64,000 bases of DNA from contig LNFB01000163.1 of NCBI GenBank assembly GCA_001464385.1, forward strand, positions 41,768 through 105,767. Direction: 5' to 3'. Under the pieces are notes generated by a model. It did not search any database. It saw nothing but the letters and a program-made list of their open reading frames with translations, and was not told the origin of the DNA. The position numbers and the translations under genes are program-made. How positions within the stretch are numbered: position 1 is the stretch's first letter; every line of letters begins with the position of its first letter. Origin of the DNA: Deltaproteobacteria bacterium Ga0077550. Lineage in GTDB: Bacteria; Myxococcota_A; Polyangia; Nannocystales; Nannocystaceae. This document shows, piece after piece, positions 10,179-18,983 of this stretch.

Positions 10179-12446
10179 CTAGCGATCGACGAACGCGCGC
10201 AGGTAGTACGTGAACTTGAGCGTGAGCTCGTGGAACGGCTCGCGATCGGGCATGCCCACCGCGTCGCCCAGCGGCTGCTCGGCGCGATAGACCAGGAAGA
10301 TGTCGCTCCCCGGGGCGAACCGCCAGCGCAGACGCGACTGGGCGCCGAAGCGCTGCCGCCCCGGCGAGAGATCGAGCCGGCCCAGCGTATCGAGCGCGAG
10401 GTTGCGGGTGACCGCGACGTCGAGGTTGCCGTTCGCGAAGCCGAAGTTGAAGCGCGTGTCGTCGGCCTCGAGGTGGCCGATGAGGTGGCTGTACGACGTG
10501 CGCAGCGTGAAGTGTTTTCCCAGACGCGCCGTGATCGTCGCGCTGGGCTGGTGGGCGAAGCCGCCGAAGAGGTCGAACGCCTCGTAGCTGCCCTCGAGGC
10601 CGATCACCCGCCGCTCGGGCGTGTTGAAGCCGACGCGCTGGCGATGGCCGCGGTACTGCTTGGCGTCGACCTGGTGGCCGTACAGCTCGAAGGAGTTCTG
10701 CACGTCGTCGACGAAGCTCGATACGCCGTACTCGATCGACGAGCCGTTGCGCCAGTTGACGGAGACCCGGCTGCTCGCCTCCTGCCCCAGGCGCGCGCCG
10801 TACTCGGGCGTGGTCTCGAGGCTGTAGCGCGGACCGAAGACGATCTCGCGCAGGCCGAGCACCCGCGGCCGTGGGGCGAAGTCGAGGGCCGCCTCTTGGC
10901 GGGCCGAGCCCGGCCGCCGGTAGAAGCCCAAGGCGGGCGAGAAGTCGCGGTCGCTCCACAGCCACAGCAGCGTCGGCCGCACGTACAGGCCGCGGTACTC
11001 GATCGCCGAGTACGCGCTGGCGCCTGCGTCCGTGCTCGGAGCCACGGCGGGCACGCGCGCGCCGAGGTCGTCGGTCGTCGCCTTGGCGCCCGGTCGCTCG
11101 AGCCAGCTCCCGGCGAGGAAGCTGCTCCACTGCAGCTTGCCGTCCTGCGCGATGAGCTGGCTGTCGAGGCCACCGCTGGCGTCGTCGACGTTCGCCTCGC
11201 CGAAGCGGTGCTCGCCCAAGAGCAGCATCCCGACGTTGAGCGTGCGCGTGACCTGCAGACGCACGCGCCCCACGCTGACGTTGGTGGGCACGGTCGCGGC
11301 GAGGTTGCGGCTCGGATCGGACGGCGAGCCCAGCGTCTGCACGTGCAGCAGGCCGTACGACACCAGCTTGGTGCGGCCGTAGACCTTGGCCCCGCCGAGC
11401 AGCGGGACCTGCTTGCCGTCGACGAGGCCCACCCGCCGCGAGAAGAACAGCTGGGCCTCACCGCTGCGCCCGAAGTTGAACACCTCGAGGCCGTTGATGA
11501 AGAACGGCCGGCGCTCGGGGAAGAAGAGCGGGAACCTGTCGCGCGCGACCTGGACCTCGTCGGCCTCGACCTGGGCGAAGTCGGTGAGCAGCGAGGCCTC
11601 GACGTAGGAGCCCGCGCCGATCTGTACTCGGACATCGCCGCCCGTGGCGACGTTGGGCCGCCGCGCCGGATCAGCGGTGAAGTCGGGGCGGAAGTTGGTC
11701 CGCAGCAGGGCGTAGGGCGTGTACTCGATCGCCCGTTGACCGGCGATGTTCCGCAGGCCGACGAGCGTCCCGAACTGGCTGGCGGCCATCGGGCTGCGCG
11801 GCGGCACGATCACGCGCCAGTCGTAGGTCGCGTTGCGGCTGGGGTGGTCGCGCGAGATCTCGAGGCCCATGATCCGCTCGTCGGTGCGCTTGAGCCCGAG
11901 GATCGCGAACGGGATCCGATACTCGACCGTGTAGCCGTCGTGCCGCCGCGTGACCTCGGCCTGCCACACCGCGTCCCACTGGGTGAGGAACTCGCGGCCG
12001 TCCTCGAGGCCGAGCGCGTCGATCTGCGCGCCCTCGGCGTTGACCCCGAGGCTCACGCCGGTGCGGCGATCGTGGGTCGGGTCGAGCTTCACGTAGACGG
12101 CGTCGTCGGAGAAGATGCCGCCGTTGTCGCGCCGCAGTGTTCGGACGATCACGTCGCCGGGCTCCGACTCGCACTCGAGCAGCACGTACAGCGCGAGGTC
12201 GTCGTAGGCGACCTGCAAGGTGGTGCGCACGGGTGGGGTCGCGCCGAGCTCGGGCTGTCGCTCGCCGAAGCGATCGTCGGCGGGCGCGACGCCCCAGGTG
12301 CCCTCGTCGGCGCGACCGTCGACCACGATCGGGTCGACGGTTCGGACCGCGCGGTACGATCGCTCCGGCGCCCGGTAGCTGCCGTCGGCGGGCGGCGCGG
12401 CGACCAGCGACCAGGCGAGGGCGGCGAGCGTGGCTCCGACGCTCAT
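10179..12446 (-). CDS. DUF5916 family outer-membrane protein with CBM9-like N domain
   Basis: 755 residues. A signal peptide (MSVGATLAALAWSLVAAPPA) is followed by a carbohydrate-binding-family-9-like domain (~residues 38-240, with DGRADEGTW, DDAVYVKLDP and GYTVEYRIPF). The rest (~250-755) is rich in alternating hydrophobic residues and aromatic strand ends, as expected for an outer-membrane beta-barrel; the protein ends in KFTYYLRAFVDR. DUF5916 proteins are common in myxobacteria and Bacteroidetes; their substrate is not known. The gene is preceded by a ~450-base spacer and stands alone. Confidence 0.85.
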   Translation of the reverse strand: MSVGATLAALAWSLVAAPPADGSYRAPERSYRAVRTVDPIVVDGRADEGTWGVAPADDRFGERQPELGATPPVRTTLQVAYDDLALYVLLECESEPGDVIVRTLRRDNGGIFSDDAVYVKLDPTHDRRTGVSLGVNAEGAQIDALGLEDGREFLTQWDAVWQAEVTRRHDGYTVEYRIPFAILGLKRTDERIMGLEISRDHPSRNATYDWRVIVPPRSPMAASQFGTLVGLRNIAGQRAIEYTPYALLRTNFRPDFTADPARRPNVATGGDVRVQIGAGSYVEASLLTDFAQVEADEVQVARDRFPLFFPERRPFFINGLEVFNFGRSGEAQLFFSRRVGLVDGKQVPLLGGAKVYGRTKLVSYGLLHVQTLGSPSDPSRNLAATVPTNVSVGRVRLQVTRTLNVGMLLLGEHRFGEANVDDASGGLDSQLIAQDGKLQWSSFLAGSWLERPGAKATTDDLGARVPAVAPSTDAGASAYSAIEYRGLYVRPTLLWLWSDRDFSPALGFYRRPGSARQEAALDFAPRPRVLGLREIVFGPRYSLETTPEYGARLGQEASSRVSVNWRNGSSIEYGVSSFVDDVQNSFELYGHQVDAKQYRGHRQRVGFNTPERRVIGLEGSYEAFDLFGGFAHQPSATITARLGKHFTLRTSYSHLIGHLEADDTRFNFGFANGNLDVAVTRNLALDTLGRLDLSPGRQRFGAQSRLRWRFAPGSDIFLVYRAEQPLGDAVGMPDREPFHELTLKFTYYLRAFVDR

Positions 12447-12834
12447 GCGGGTGCCATCGCGGTCGAACCCGTAGCGCCCCGTCCAAAATGAACAGGGGCC
12501 TCACGCGGCGGCGTGTGGTGGGCGAGATGCGCACTCCCGCGGGCGTCCCTCGGCCGCCGCGCGGGTCTCACAAACCTGCACCCGGGCCGAACCGCGTTCT
12601 CGCCCCGCAGCCGACACGAGCGCAGCTTTTTGCGCGACTCGGCCCACCGTCGCATGGGCCGCAGCTCTACCGCATGCGGTCCCCGTTTGCTATACGGTGG
12701 GGGTCGCGTGTGGCCTGGCCGACCGGGGATCCCCCCCTTCCGCATCCAACCCCGGTCGGCCGGGCTCCCGACCCAATAGGAAGAGGGCAGATCCTCAGAC
12801 CCCGGTCATCCTGGGTTTTCCGGACGCCCCGAAG
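12447..12834 (-). promoter_or_regulatory. gene-poor spacer with a strong 12-bp perfect hairpin
   Basis: No convincing gene lies between the DUF5916 start and the terminator at 12835. GGCCGACCGGGG (12717-12728) pairs perfectly with CCCCGGTCGGCC (12750-12761) around a 21-base loop, and the stem can extend to about 17 bp (12712-12766) using G-T pairs. It lies ~270 bases upstream of the DUF5916 start on the coding strand, so it could be part of a long leader or mark the 3' end of an upstream transcript. A TATAGC-like -10 box on the minus strand lies near 12690. Function unknown. Confidence 0.4.
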
Positions 12835-12860
12835 AAAAATCGTCGAAAGGTTCTTCGACG
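12835..12860 (-). terminator. intrinsic terminator of the C-type lectin gene
   Basis: On the minus strand CGTCGAA (12860-12854) and TTCGACG (12847-12841) form a 7-bp stem with a 6-base loop, followed at once by ATTTTT. It lies 38 bases after the stop of the lectin lipoprotein gene. It is the only hairpin noticed in this window with a proper T tract. Confidence 0.75.
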
Positions 12861-12897
12861 CCCTCGAGCGTAAGGGCTCGTACGAACGCGCAGGCTG

Positions 12898-13776
12898 CTA
12901 GGCGCCGCCGGACTCGCAGACGAAGGCCCGGACCATCGAGCAGGGCACGTCGTTCCAGCCCCCGCCGGCCAGGTCCATCTCGGCGCAGTCCTCGTCGCCG
13001 CCGCCGTCGTTGGGCTCGCCGGGCAGCCACGCGGTGAAGCTCAGCGGGCCGCCGTCGACCCACGTGAAGGCGCCGCGCGAGGCGGCATCGGACAGCCCGA
13101 TGAACCAGCCGCCGCCGACGCCCGAGGGCGGCTCGGCGAGCTGCGCGACCGCGGTGTTCTCGGCCTCGTCGTCGATGCGCAGCAGGTCGCTGCCCGACGC
13201 GGTGCAGTGTTCGCGGGCCGCGTCCCACGTGGCGCCGCCGGGGCAGAACGCGTAGCTGCGGTTGCCGACGGCGAGCATCGTGCAGTCGTTGCACGCGGGG
13301 TTGTTCGGTGCGGCCTCGTCGGTGACGTCGTCGCAATCGTTGTCGACGCCGTCGCAGACCTCGTCGGCGCCGCCGTGGCGCGCGGGATCGGTGTCGTCGC
13401 AGTCATCGCCGAAGGGCACGTACCCCGGCGGGGGTTCGCACGCCGACACGGTCATCGTCGGATCGCCGCGGCCATCGTCGTCGCCATCGAGGTACCAGGT
13501 GGTCGGCTCGCACGGGCCTGTCTCCGCGTCGCCGCTCGAGCCGGTGTCGACGGACCCGGTCGCTTCGGCGTCGCTCGAGCCGTGCGTGCCGTCGCTCGTC
13601 GACGCGCCGCCGGACTCGGCCGCGGTCTCGGTCTGACTCGCCGAGCCGAGTCCGGTGCCGAGGGACGAGCCGCTCACGCCGTCGGCGCCCGCGCAGCCGA
13701 ACGCGAGGCTCGCCGCCGCCGCGCCGATCGATCCGGCGACGCAACGCCGATGGACAGGGTGGAGGGGACGGCGCAT
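12898..13776 (-). CDS. lipoprotein with MopE-like metal-binding motif and C-type lectin domain
   Basis: 292 residues from the ATG at 13776; the longer frame to 13854 lacks a signal peptide. A lipobox ending FGC gives a predicted lipoprotein. After a Ser/Gly/Thr linker, residues ~90-165 carry a MopE-type putative metal-binding motif (DGDDDGRGDP, then GDDCDDTDPARHGG and EVCDGVDNDCDD). The C-terminal ~125 residues form a C-type lectin-like domain with the four conserved Cys, the Ca2+/sugar motif EPND in LPGEPNDGG, and GGWNDVPC. EPN is the form that binds mannose-type sugars in animal lectins, so a surface role in binding glycans is plausible. It has its own terminator at 12835. Confidence 0.8.
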   Translation of the reverse strand: MRRPLHPVHRRCVAGSIGAAAASLAFGCAGADGVSGSSLGTGLGSASQTETAAESGGASTSDGTHGSSDAEATGSVDTGSSGDAETGPCEPTTWYLDGDDDGRGDPTMTVSACEPPPGYVPFGDDCDDTDPARHGGADEVCDGVDNDCDDVTDEAAPNNPACNDCTMLAVGNRSYAFCPGGATWDAAREHCTASGSDLLRIDDEAENTAVAQLAEPPSGVGGGWFIGLSDAASRGAFTWVDGGPLSFTAWLPGEPNDGGGDEDCAEMDLAGGGWNDVPCSMVRAFVCESGGA

Positions 13777-13811
13777 CGTCGCGTGTTCGAGGGTAGCAAC
13801 CCCGCCGCGCG

Positions 13812-14465
13812 GTGTCGTGCCATCCTGTCGGGGTGTCCCTCGACGCTGGCGCACCCTCGGACCCCTCTGCCACTCCTCCAGCCACTGGGCCCCAGCGCGC
13901 CGCGCTCGGCTGGCTCGTGCACCTGTGCGGAGCGGTGATCGCCGGCGCGGCCGCGCTGCCCATCACGCCGGACGGCCGCTCCTTCCTCGCCCTGCTGCGC
14001 GGCGAGTTCGAGCGCGGGTTGCTCGAGGGCTTCATGATGCTCGCGGGGTTCGGCTCGCCGTTCCTGTTCGGCCTGGCGGTCGCGGCGGTCGCCGTGCCCC
14101 GGCTGCAGGGCGTCGCGCGCGAGCTCGTGCGTGCGCCGATCGGCCTCATGCACGGGCAGCTCCTGCTGGTCGCGTTCATCGTGTGGCGGCACGGCCAGTC
14201 GATCGGGGCCGTTGGTCTGCTCGGCTTCGCGGTCGTCGGGGCGATCGTCTATGCGCGATCGGGCCTACGTGCGCCCGGCGGCCATCGACTCGCGCTGCAG
14301 GAGACCGTGCGTTGGGGCGCGACCGTGCTGGCGGGCGTGGCCGCGTGGTGCAAGCTCCAGCGCGCCGCGGATCTCCGCCTCGGCCCCGCGGTCGACCTGC
14401 TGCTCGGCGCCTCGGTCGTGCTCGTGCTGTTGTCGCTGCGTGCGATGCGGCGTCAGCAGGCGTAG
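13812..14465 (+). CDS. hypothetical integral membrane protein
   Basis: 217 residues from GTG 13812, or 210 from GTG 13833; neither has a clear ribosome binding site. About five hydrophobic segments are visible (for example LVHLCGAVIAGAAALPI, FLFGLAVAAVAV, LLGFAVVGAIVYA and LLLGASVVLVLLSL). No family recognised. It is divergent from the lectin lipoprotein, and its last 13 bases overlap the end of the convergent channel gene. Confidence 0.6.
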   Translation: MSCHPVGVSLDAGAPSDPSATPPATGPQRAALGWLVHLCGAVIAGAAALPITPDGRSFLALLRGEFERGLLEGFMMLAGFGSPFLFGLAVAAVAVPRLQGVARELVRAPIGLMHGQLLLVAFIVWRHGQSIGAVGLLGFAVVGAIVYARSGLRAPGGHRLALQETVRWGATVLAGVAAWCKLQRAADLRLGPAVDLLLGASVVLVLLSLRAMRRQQA

Positions 14466-16396
14466 GTCGCCAGCACCACGAGGTCGTCGCTCGCGCGCAG
14501 CAACCACTTGCGGTCGCGCGGCGGGTTGATGAGCACCTCGTCGTCGCCCTCGGGCCCGCGCCGGCGCAGTCGCACGCCCAGCGCGGTCTCGTTGTGTCGC
14601 GCGACCCGCTGCGCGACCTCGGCGAAGTCGACCTCGCGGCCGTCGAGGCCGTACTCGGCGGCGGGCCGGAAGCAGACCTCGGAGCCATCGGGCCCGAGCA
14701 GGTCGTCGAACACGACCCGCAGCTCCCGGCGCAGCGCGACCTGGGCCATGATGTGGCTCAGGATCATCGGCGGGATCACGACCTCGCTGTCGCCGCGACG
14801 GAACAGGGCGAGGTTGCTCGGATCGACCAGCTCGACGAGCACGTCGGGCCCAGGGCCGTCGTCCGGCACGACCTCGCGCAGCAGCAGGTGCCCCAGCAGC
14901 GTGCGCGCGTCGGACTCCTCCGATTCGATCCAGTCGTTGGCGACGAACACGATGTTGTCGAAGGACGCCGGGTCGATCCGCTTGAGGTGCCCCGGCACCG
15001 TGTAGTCGAGCTCGAGGTGCTGGACGTTGACGCGCTTGCAGTCGACCTCGTGGTTGTCGAGGTGGCGCTGCCGGACGTCGAGCGGGACCATCGACGCGAT
15101 CACGATCTCGAAGCGCTCGATCTGGTAGCCGTCGAGCTCGTGCAGCAGATCGGGCACGCGGTGGTTCCAGCCGAGCACGAGGATGCGTCGGTGCAGCTTG
15201 ATCGGCGGTGCGGTGGGCACCCCCTGGCCGCGATCAGAGCGCTTGGGCGTGTAGTCGGTCTTGGGCACCGTGGCGTCGTTGTCCTCGGCGACGATCACCA
15301 GGCGGTCATCGGGGCCGAGCACCAGGTCGTCGCTGGGGTTCAGCATCGAGCGATCGACCCCGCCCTCGCGGCGGACGACGCCGAGCAGTACGGCGGCCGG
15401 GAACGCGTCGGCGAGGTCACCGAAGCGCACGCCCTCGAACTGCGGGCACTCGCGGGCGTAGATCTCGCTGCCGTCGCCGTAGCTGAGCAGGCCCGCGATC
15501 GCGTGCGACAGGCCCGGGTGGCGGATGTTCTGGCACAGCATGCTGGAGATGACGCGGTTGCTCGCGATGATCTCGAGCGGGCCCGGGTACGCGCGACGGG
15601 CCGTGATCGACTTGCGCGCGTCGAGCAGCTCGGCGACGACGAGCGGCGCCCGCGTCGCGTCGTGCTCCTGCGTGAAGCCGGCGAGCGCGAGCAGGGTCTT
15701 GATCGTGTGCGTGTCGGGACCCGCGCCCGCGGCCGCGCGATCGGGCGCCGGCAGCAGGATCGCCGAGGCGCGCAGGGTCGCGACCCGTCGCAGGTGCTCG
15801 ACCCGCAGCGGAGAGCCCGAGCGCAGGATGACGCTCGCCGAGCGGTAGGCCGCGCCGACCCGCTCGCGCAGCTCCTGCTGCAGCTCGGCGTCGACCTCCT
15901 CCGCCATCACCACCACGTTGAGCGCCCGCGCGCCGCGGGGCAGCAGGAACTGCCGCACGCGATCGTCCGACAGCAGCAGCTCCTGCACGATCGTCGAGGT
16001 GCGCGTGGTCCAGCCCATCACGACGAAGTGATCGCGGTTGGAGATCGGCGTGAGGCCGTTCTCGAGCCGGCGCAGGGCGGTGTTGAGCCACTGCGTCATG
16101 ATCGCGATCATGGCGCCGAGGAACAGCACGTACCCTGCGACGGTGAGGATCGTGGAGACGGTGCGGAGATAGAGGCCCTGGTCGTCGCCGAGGTAGCCGG
16201 GATCCGACAGCCGAAGAAACGCCCACCAGATCGCGTCCCCGGGCCCGTCGAAGTTGCCAGTGCCGACGACGAGCAGGCCACCGAGGGTCGACACCGAGAC
16301 GATGATCGCGATGACGAACAGGAGCCGGTACAGCGGCCCGCGGACGAGGAACCGCTCGAGGAGGAACTGCAGGCGGTCGCGCAGGGCGGCGAGCAC
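14453..16396 (-). CDS. CASTOR/POLLUX-related ion channel with RCK-like domains
   Basis: 647 residues from GTG 16396. Two hydrophobic segments near the N terminus (LLFVIAIIVSVSTLGGLLVV and VAGYVLFLGAMIAIMTQWL) flank a pore-loop region (DAIWWAFLRLSD), followed by NRDHFVVMGW and paired Rossmann-like regulatory halves (second half begins HRRILVLGWNHRVPDLL). This layout matches the CASTOR/POLLUX/DMI1 family, cation channels of plant nuclear envelopes with bacterial relatives. The GTG lies two bases after the DUF3501 stop, so it belongs to the rubrerythrin operon. Ion selectivity cannot be read from the sequence. Confidence 0.8.
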   Translation of the reverse strand: MLAALRDRLQFLLERFLVRGPLYRLLFVIAIIVSVSTLGGLLVVGTGNFDGPGDAIWWAFLRLSDPGYLGDDQGLYLRTVSTILTVAGYVLFLGAMIAIMTQWLNTALRRLENGLTPISNRDHFVVMGWTTRTSTIVQELLLSDDRVRQFLLPRGARALNVVVMAEEVDAELQQELRERVGAAYRSASVILRSGSPLRVEHLRRVATLRASAILLPAPDRAAAGAGPDTHTIKTLLALAGFTQEHDATRAPLVVAELLDARKSITARRAYPGPLEIIASNRVISSMLCQNIRHPGLSHAIAGLLSYGDGSEIYARECPQFEGVRFGDLADAFPAAVLLGVVRREGGVDRSMLNPSDDLVLGPDDRLVIVAEDNDATVPKTDYTPKRSDRGQGVPTAPPIKLHRRILVLGWNHRVPDLLHELDGYQIERFEIVIASMVPLDVRQRHLDNHEVDCKRVNVQHLELDYTVPGHLKRIDPASFDNIVFVANDWIESEESDARTLLGHLLLREVVPDDGPGPDVLVELVDPSNLALFRRGDSEVVIPPMILSHIMAQVALRRELRVVFDDLLGPDGSEVCFRPAAEYGLDGREVDFAEVAQRVARHNETALGVRLRRRGPEGDDEVLINPPRDRKWLLRASDDLVVLATYAC

Positions 16397-16398
16397 GG

Positions 16399-16965
16399 CT
16401 ACCCCGCCCGGCCCTCGGCGAGATCGGCCGTCAGCGCCGCGCGCTGCTCGGCGGTCAGCGCGATCTGGACCGGCGTGTCGGGCAGGTCGATGCCGAGCTC
16501 GATCGGCGCCTCGTCGCCGAACGCGAACTTGAGGTACTGCACCGACGACAGCCGGTGCTCGCCGACCTGGCGTGGATCGAAGCGCGGGCGCACCAGCGAG
16601 CCGTCGGGCAGCTTGGCCCACACGTGGTGGGGCAGGTCGATCCACCGCGCGAGCTTCACCGCCCGCTCGGCCTCGTCGTCGATGCCGACGAGCAGCGTGC
16701 AGCCGAGCTCACCGGGGCCCCCGAGCAGCTCGTTGTACGTCGTCAGCTCGTGGGCGATGTCGACCTCGCGGACGATCTTCTCGGTCCGCATCATCTCCTG
16801 CACCTGGTAGCGCACCGTGTCGCGGTTCTCGAACAGGAACGTGAAGGTGTCCGCGACGACGATCCGGCGCGGGGCCTTGATCGCGAGCATCGGCGGGCGC
16901 AGCTGATCGCGTCGCTCGTCGTAGGTCATCCAGTCGAGGAGCTCTTCGCGGGCGACGGGTTTCAT
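16399..16965 (-). CDS. DUF3501 family protein
   Basis: 188 residues. It begins [19 protein letters not shown] and has the [16 protein letters not shown] segment characteristic of DUF3501. The family has no proven biochemical role but repeatedly occurs beside a rubrerythrin and an Fe-S oxidoreductase, as here, suggesting a redox or peroxide-stress unit. The ATG overlaps the stop of the Fe-S gene (ATGA) and the channel gene starts two bases after this stop. Confidence 0.85.
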   Translation of the reverse strand: MKPVAREELLDWMTYDERRDQLRPPMLAIKAPRRIVVADTFTFLFENRDTVRYQVQEMMRTEKIVREVDIAHELTTYNELLGGPGELGCTLLVGIDDEAERAVKLARWIDLPHHVWAKLPDGSLVRPRFDPRQVGEHRLSSVQYLKFAFGDEAPIELGIDLPDTPVQIALTAEQRAALTADLAEGRAG

Positions 16966-18359
16966 GGGGACTCCGGCTTCGGGGCGGGGGGCGCTGCGGC
17001 GGCGGTCGATCCGCCGGTGGGGAACGCCTCGCCGCGGTAGGCCTTGGCGAGGATCGTCATCGGGTGCATCGGCTTGCGACCGGCGTGCTGCTCGAACTGC
17101 AGGGCCGCGAGCGGACAGTCGGTGGCCCAGATCTCGGTCTCGGCCTCCTGCATGCCCTCGAAGGCCTTGGCGCCGACGCGCTGCGAGTACTCGAAGCCCT
17201 CGGTGAGCATCGCGTGCGTGCCGTCGTGGCCGCAGCACTCCATCACCGTCTTGGGCTGCACGCCGGGGATCTTGCGCAGGAGGTCCCGCGACTTGAAGCC
17301 GACGCCCTGCGCGCGGAGGTGACACGGCGCGTGGTAGGCGACCGGGCCGCCCGGCGAGCTGGCGAAGGTCGCGTCGAAGCGCGGCTCGTTGCGGATCGAC
17401 CACAGGTACTCGCCCGGATCGACGACCGCGGCGGCGAGCCGCTGGGCCCGCTCGCGGTCGTCACCGCCGACGAGCTCTGGCCACTCGCGGCGCAGCATCA
17501 TCGAGCAGGTCGGGTTGATCGCCATCACCTTGGCGCCGGCGTCGACGAACGGCATGAGCCGATCGAGGTTGTGCTTGGCCTTGGAGCGCACGAGCTCGAG
17601 ATCGCCGCGCTCCCAGGCCGGCATGCCGCAGCACTCGAGGCCCTTCTCGCAGCGCAGATCCACGCCGTTGCGCTGCATGACGAAGACGGTGTCGCGGCCG
17701 ATCTGCGGCTCGTTGTGCTGCACGTAGCAGGTCTGGAACAGCACCACGTCGCCGCCCGGTTCGCGGTCCATGAGCTTCTCGCCCGCGGCCCAGTGCTCGA
17801 ACGTCTGCGACGCGAACTCGGGCAGGAGCTTGTCGCGGTGGATGCCGAGGATCTTCTCCATGAACCAGCGATGCAGCGCGACCTTGTTCATCGCGTTGGC
17901 GACGCCGAACGAGGCCCGGGCCGCGGCGCCGGCGAGGTCCGGATCACGCAGCGCGAAGCTCTGCAGCGTCGGTCGCGTGGTCTGCTTGCGGATCGCGGCG
18001 TGGCGGTGCACCAGCTTGGGGAAGTCGAGCTGGAACGGGTGCCCGTCGCGCGGCGTGTACGGGCACTGGACCTCGCACAGCTTGCACTGGAAGCAGGCGT
18101 CCATCACCGCCTCGATCTTGGCGGGCTGGAGCTTGCGGACGTCGCCGTCGCACTCGTCGTCGATGGCCTTGAACAGGATCGGGAAGCTGTCGCAGTACTT
18201 GAAGCACATGCGGCAGCCGTGGCAGACCTCGAACACCCGCGTGATCTCGCCGGCGAGCGCGTCGGGGTCCCAGTAGTGCGAATCCGAGGGGTCGTAGGTG
18301 AGCCCCTTGGTCGGATGGTACGAGATGTTGCCCTTGCCCATCGTTTGCGGGCCGAGCAT
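16962..18359 (-). CDS. Fe-S oxidoreductase, GlpC/heterodisulfide-reductase-like
   Basis: About 465 residues from ATG 18359 (ATG 18341 is an alternative). Two 4Fe-4S clusters are encoded near the start: [14 protein letters not shown] and [15 protein letters not shown]. The remainder carries two Cys-rich CCG-type domains ([11 protein letters not shown] and [11 protein letters not shown], each preceded by conserved Cys), the heterodisulfide-reductase subunit layout also found in GlpC. It should pass electrons, perhaps to or from the rubrerythrin encoded upstream. The open frame extends to 18383 but the extra residues come from the palindromic repeat, so they are unlikely to be original coding sequence. 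Confidence 0.85.
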   Translation of the reverse strand: MLGPQTMGKGNISYHPTKGLTYDPSDSHYWDPDALAGEITRVFEVCHGCRMCFKYCDSFPILFKAIDDECDGDVRKLQPAKIEAVMDACFQCKLCEVQCPYTPRDGHPFQLDFPKLVHRHAAIRKQTTRPTLQSFALRDPDLAGAAARASFGVANAMNKVALHRWFMEKILGIHRDKLLPEFASQTFEHWAAGEKLMDREPGGDVVLFQTCYVQHNEPQIGRDTVFVMQRNGVDLRCEKGLECCGMPAWERGDLELVRSKAKHNLDRLMPFVDAGAKVMAINPTCSMMLRREWPELVGGDDRERAQRLAAAVVDPGEYLWSIRNEPRFDATFASSPGGPVAYHAPCHLRAQGVGFKSRDLLRKIPGVQPKTVMECCGHDGTHAMLTEGFEYSQRVGAKAFEGMQEAETEIWATDCPLAALQFEQHAGRKPMHPMTILAKAYRGEAFPTGGSTAAAAPPAPKPESP

Positions 18360-18868
18360 GCGCTGGGGCGGCGACTCCGGCAAGCCGGCGGTTGCGGCGA
18401 CTCCGGCAAGCCGGCGGTTGCGGCGACTCCGGCAAGCCGGAGTCGCGCACAGCTGATGCCGTCGAGCAGGGACTGGAAGCGGCCGGCGTGGGACTTCTCG
18501 GCCTTCGCGAGGGTCTCGAACCAGTCGGCGATCTCGTTGAAGCCCTCTTCGCGGGCGCTCTTCGCCATGCCCGGGTACATGTCCGTGTACTCGTGCGTCT
18601 CGCCGGCGACCGAGGCGCGCAGGTTGCTGACGGTGTCGCCGATCGGCAGATCGGTGGCCGGATCGCCGACCTTCTTCAGGTAGTCGAGGTGGCCGTGCGC
18701 GTGGCCGGTCTCACCCTCGGCGGTCTCGCGGAAGTTGCCCGCGATCTCCGGATAGCCCTCGACGTCCGCCATCTTTGCGAAGTAGAGGTAGCGGCGGTTC
18801 GCCTGCGACTCGCCGGCGAAGGCGGCCTTGAGGTTCGCGTGGGTCTTGGTTCCCTTGAGCTCTGGCAT
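18104..18868 (-). CDS. rubrerythrin (no rubredoxin domain) with runaway C-terminal frame
   Basis: Residues 1-137 are a four-helix rubrerythrin: ligand motifs [30 protein letters not shown] and [10 protein letters not shown] supply the Glu and His residues of the di-iron site. There is no C-terminal rubredoxin domain, as in other members of this operon type. It probably reduces peroxides in the cytoplasm. After LLDGI the frame enters three copies of a 26-base palindromic repeat and stays open for ~115 further residues inside the Fe-S gene in a different frame, ending at 18104. The original stop appears to be lost, so either the protein now has a long non-homologous tail or translation ends by frameshift. 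The functional domain ends near 18457. Confidence 0.8.
   Translation of the reverse strand: MPELKGTKTHANLKAAFAGESQANRRYLYFAKMADVEGYPEIAGNFRETAEGETGHAHGHLDYLKKVGDPATDLPIGDTVSNLRASVAGETHEYTDMYPGMAKSAREEGFNEIADWFETLAKAEKSHAGRFQSLLDGISCARLRLAGVAATAGLPESPQPPACRSRRPSACSARKRWARATSRTIRPRGSPTTPRIRTTGTPTRSPARSRGCSRSATAAACASSTATASRSCSRPSTTSATATSASSSPPRSRR
18371..18446 (-). repeat. three tandem copies of a 26-bp palindromic repeat
   Basis: Two full 26-base units (18371-18396, 18397-18422) begin GCGACTCCGGCAAGCCGG and end GTTGCG. A third copy (18423-18446) is a perfect palindrome: GCGACTCCGGC, AA, GCCGGAGTCGC. Each copy can fold into a hairpin, so the rubrerythrin/Fe-S mRNA junction would be highly structured. 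The unit length is not a multiple of three, so copy number changes the reading frame between the two genes. It resembles REP/BIME elements of other bacteria, but no other copy was noticed in this window. Confidence 0.85.
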
Positions 18869-18983
18869 GGCGCTGGCTAGATAACACAGGCCGCCCCGGG
18901 CGACGAGGGTGGCGCCCTGGACCCCGCGAAACGCCGGCCCGCTCGGGTGGCTGCTACACTCCGGATGGCGAGGCCCGCGGCCG

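Noticed and set aside
12137..12901. Plus-strand frame ending in a protein-like KIVERFFDALERKGSYERAG
   Set aside because: The protein-like end coincides with the terminator palindrome and has low third-position GC; the rest is antisense to the DUF5916 gene.
13655..16810. 1051-codon frame on the plus strand
   Set aside because: It lies antisense to the channel gene and has the repetitive Arg/Ala/Val composition of a shadow frame, with no domain motif.
18371..18446. Possible CRISPR-like repeat
   Set aside because: Copies are directly adjacent without spacers and are palindromic; no cas gene is near.
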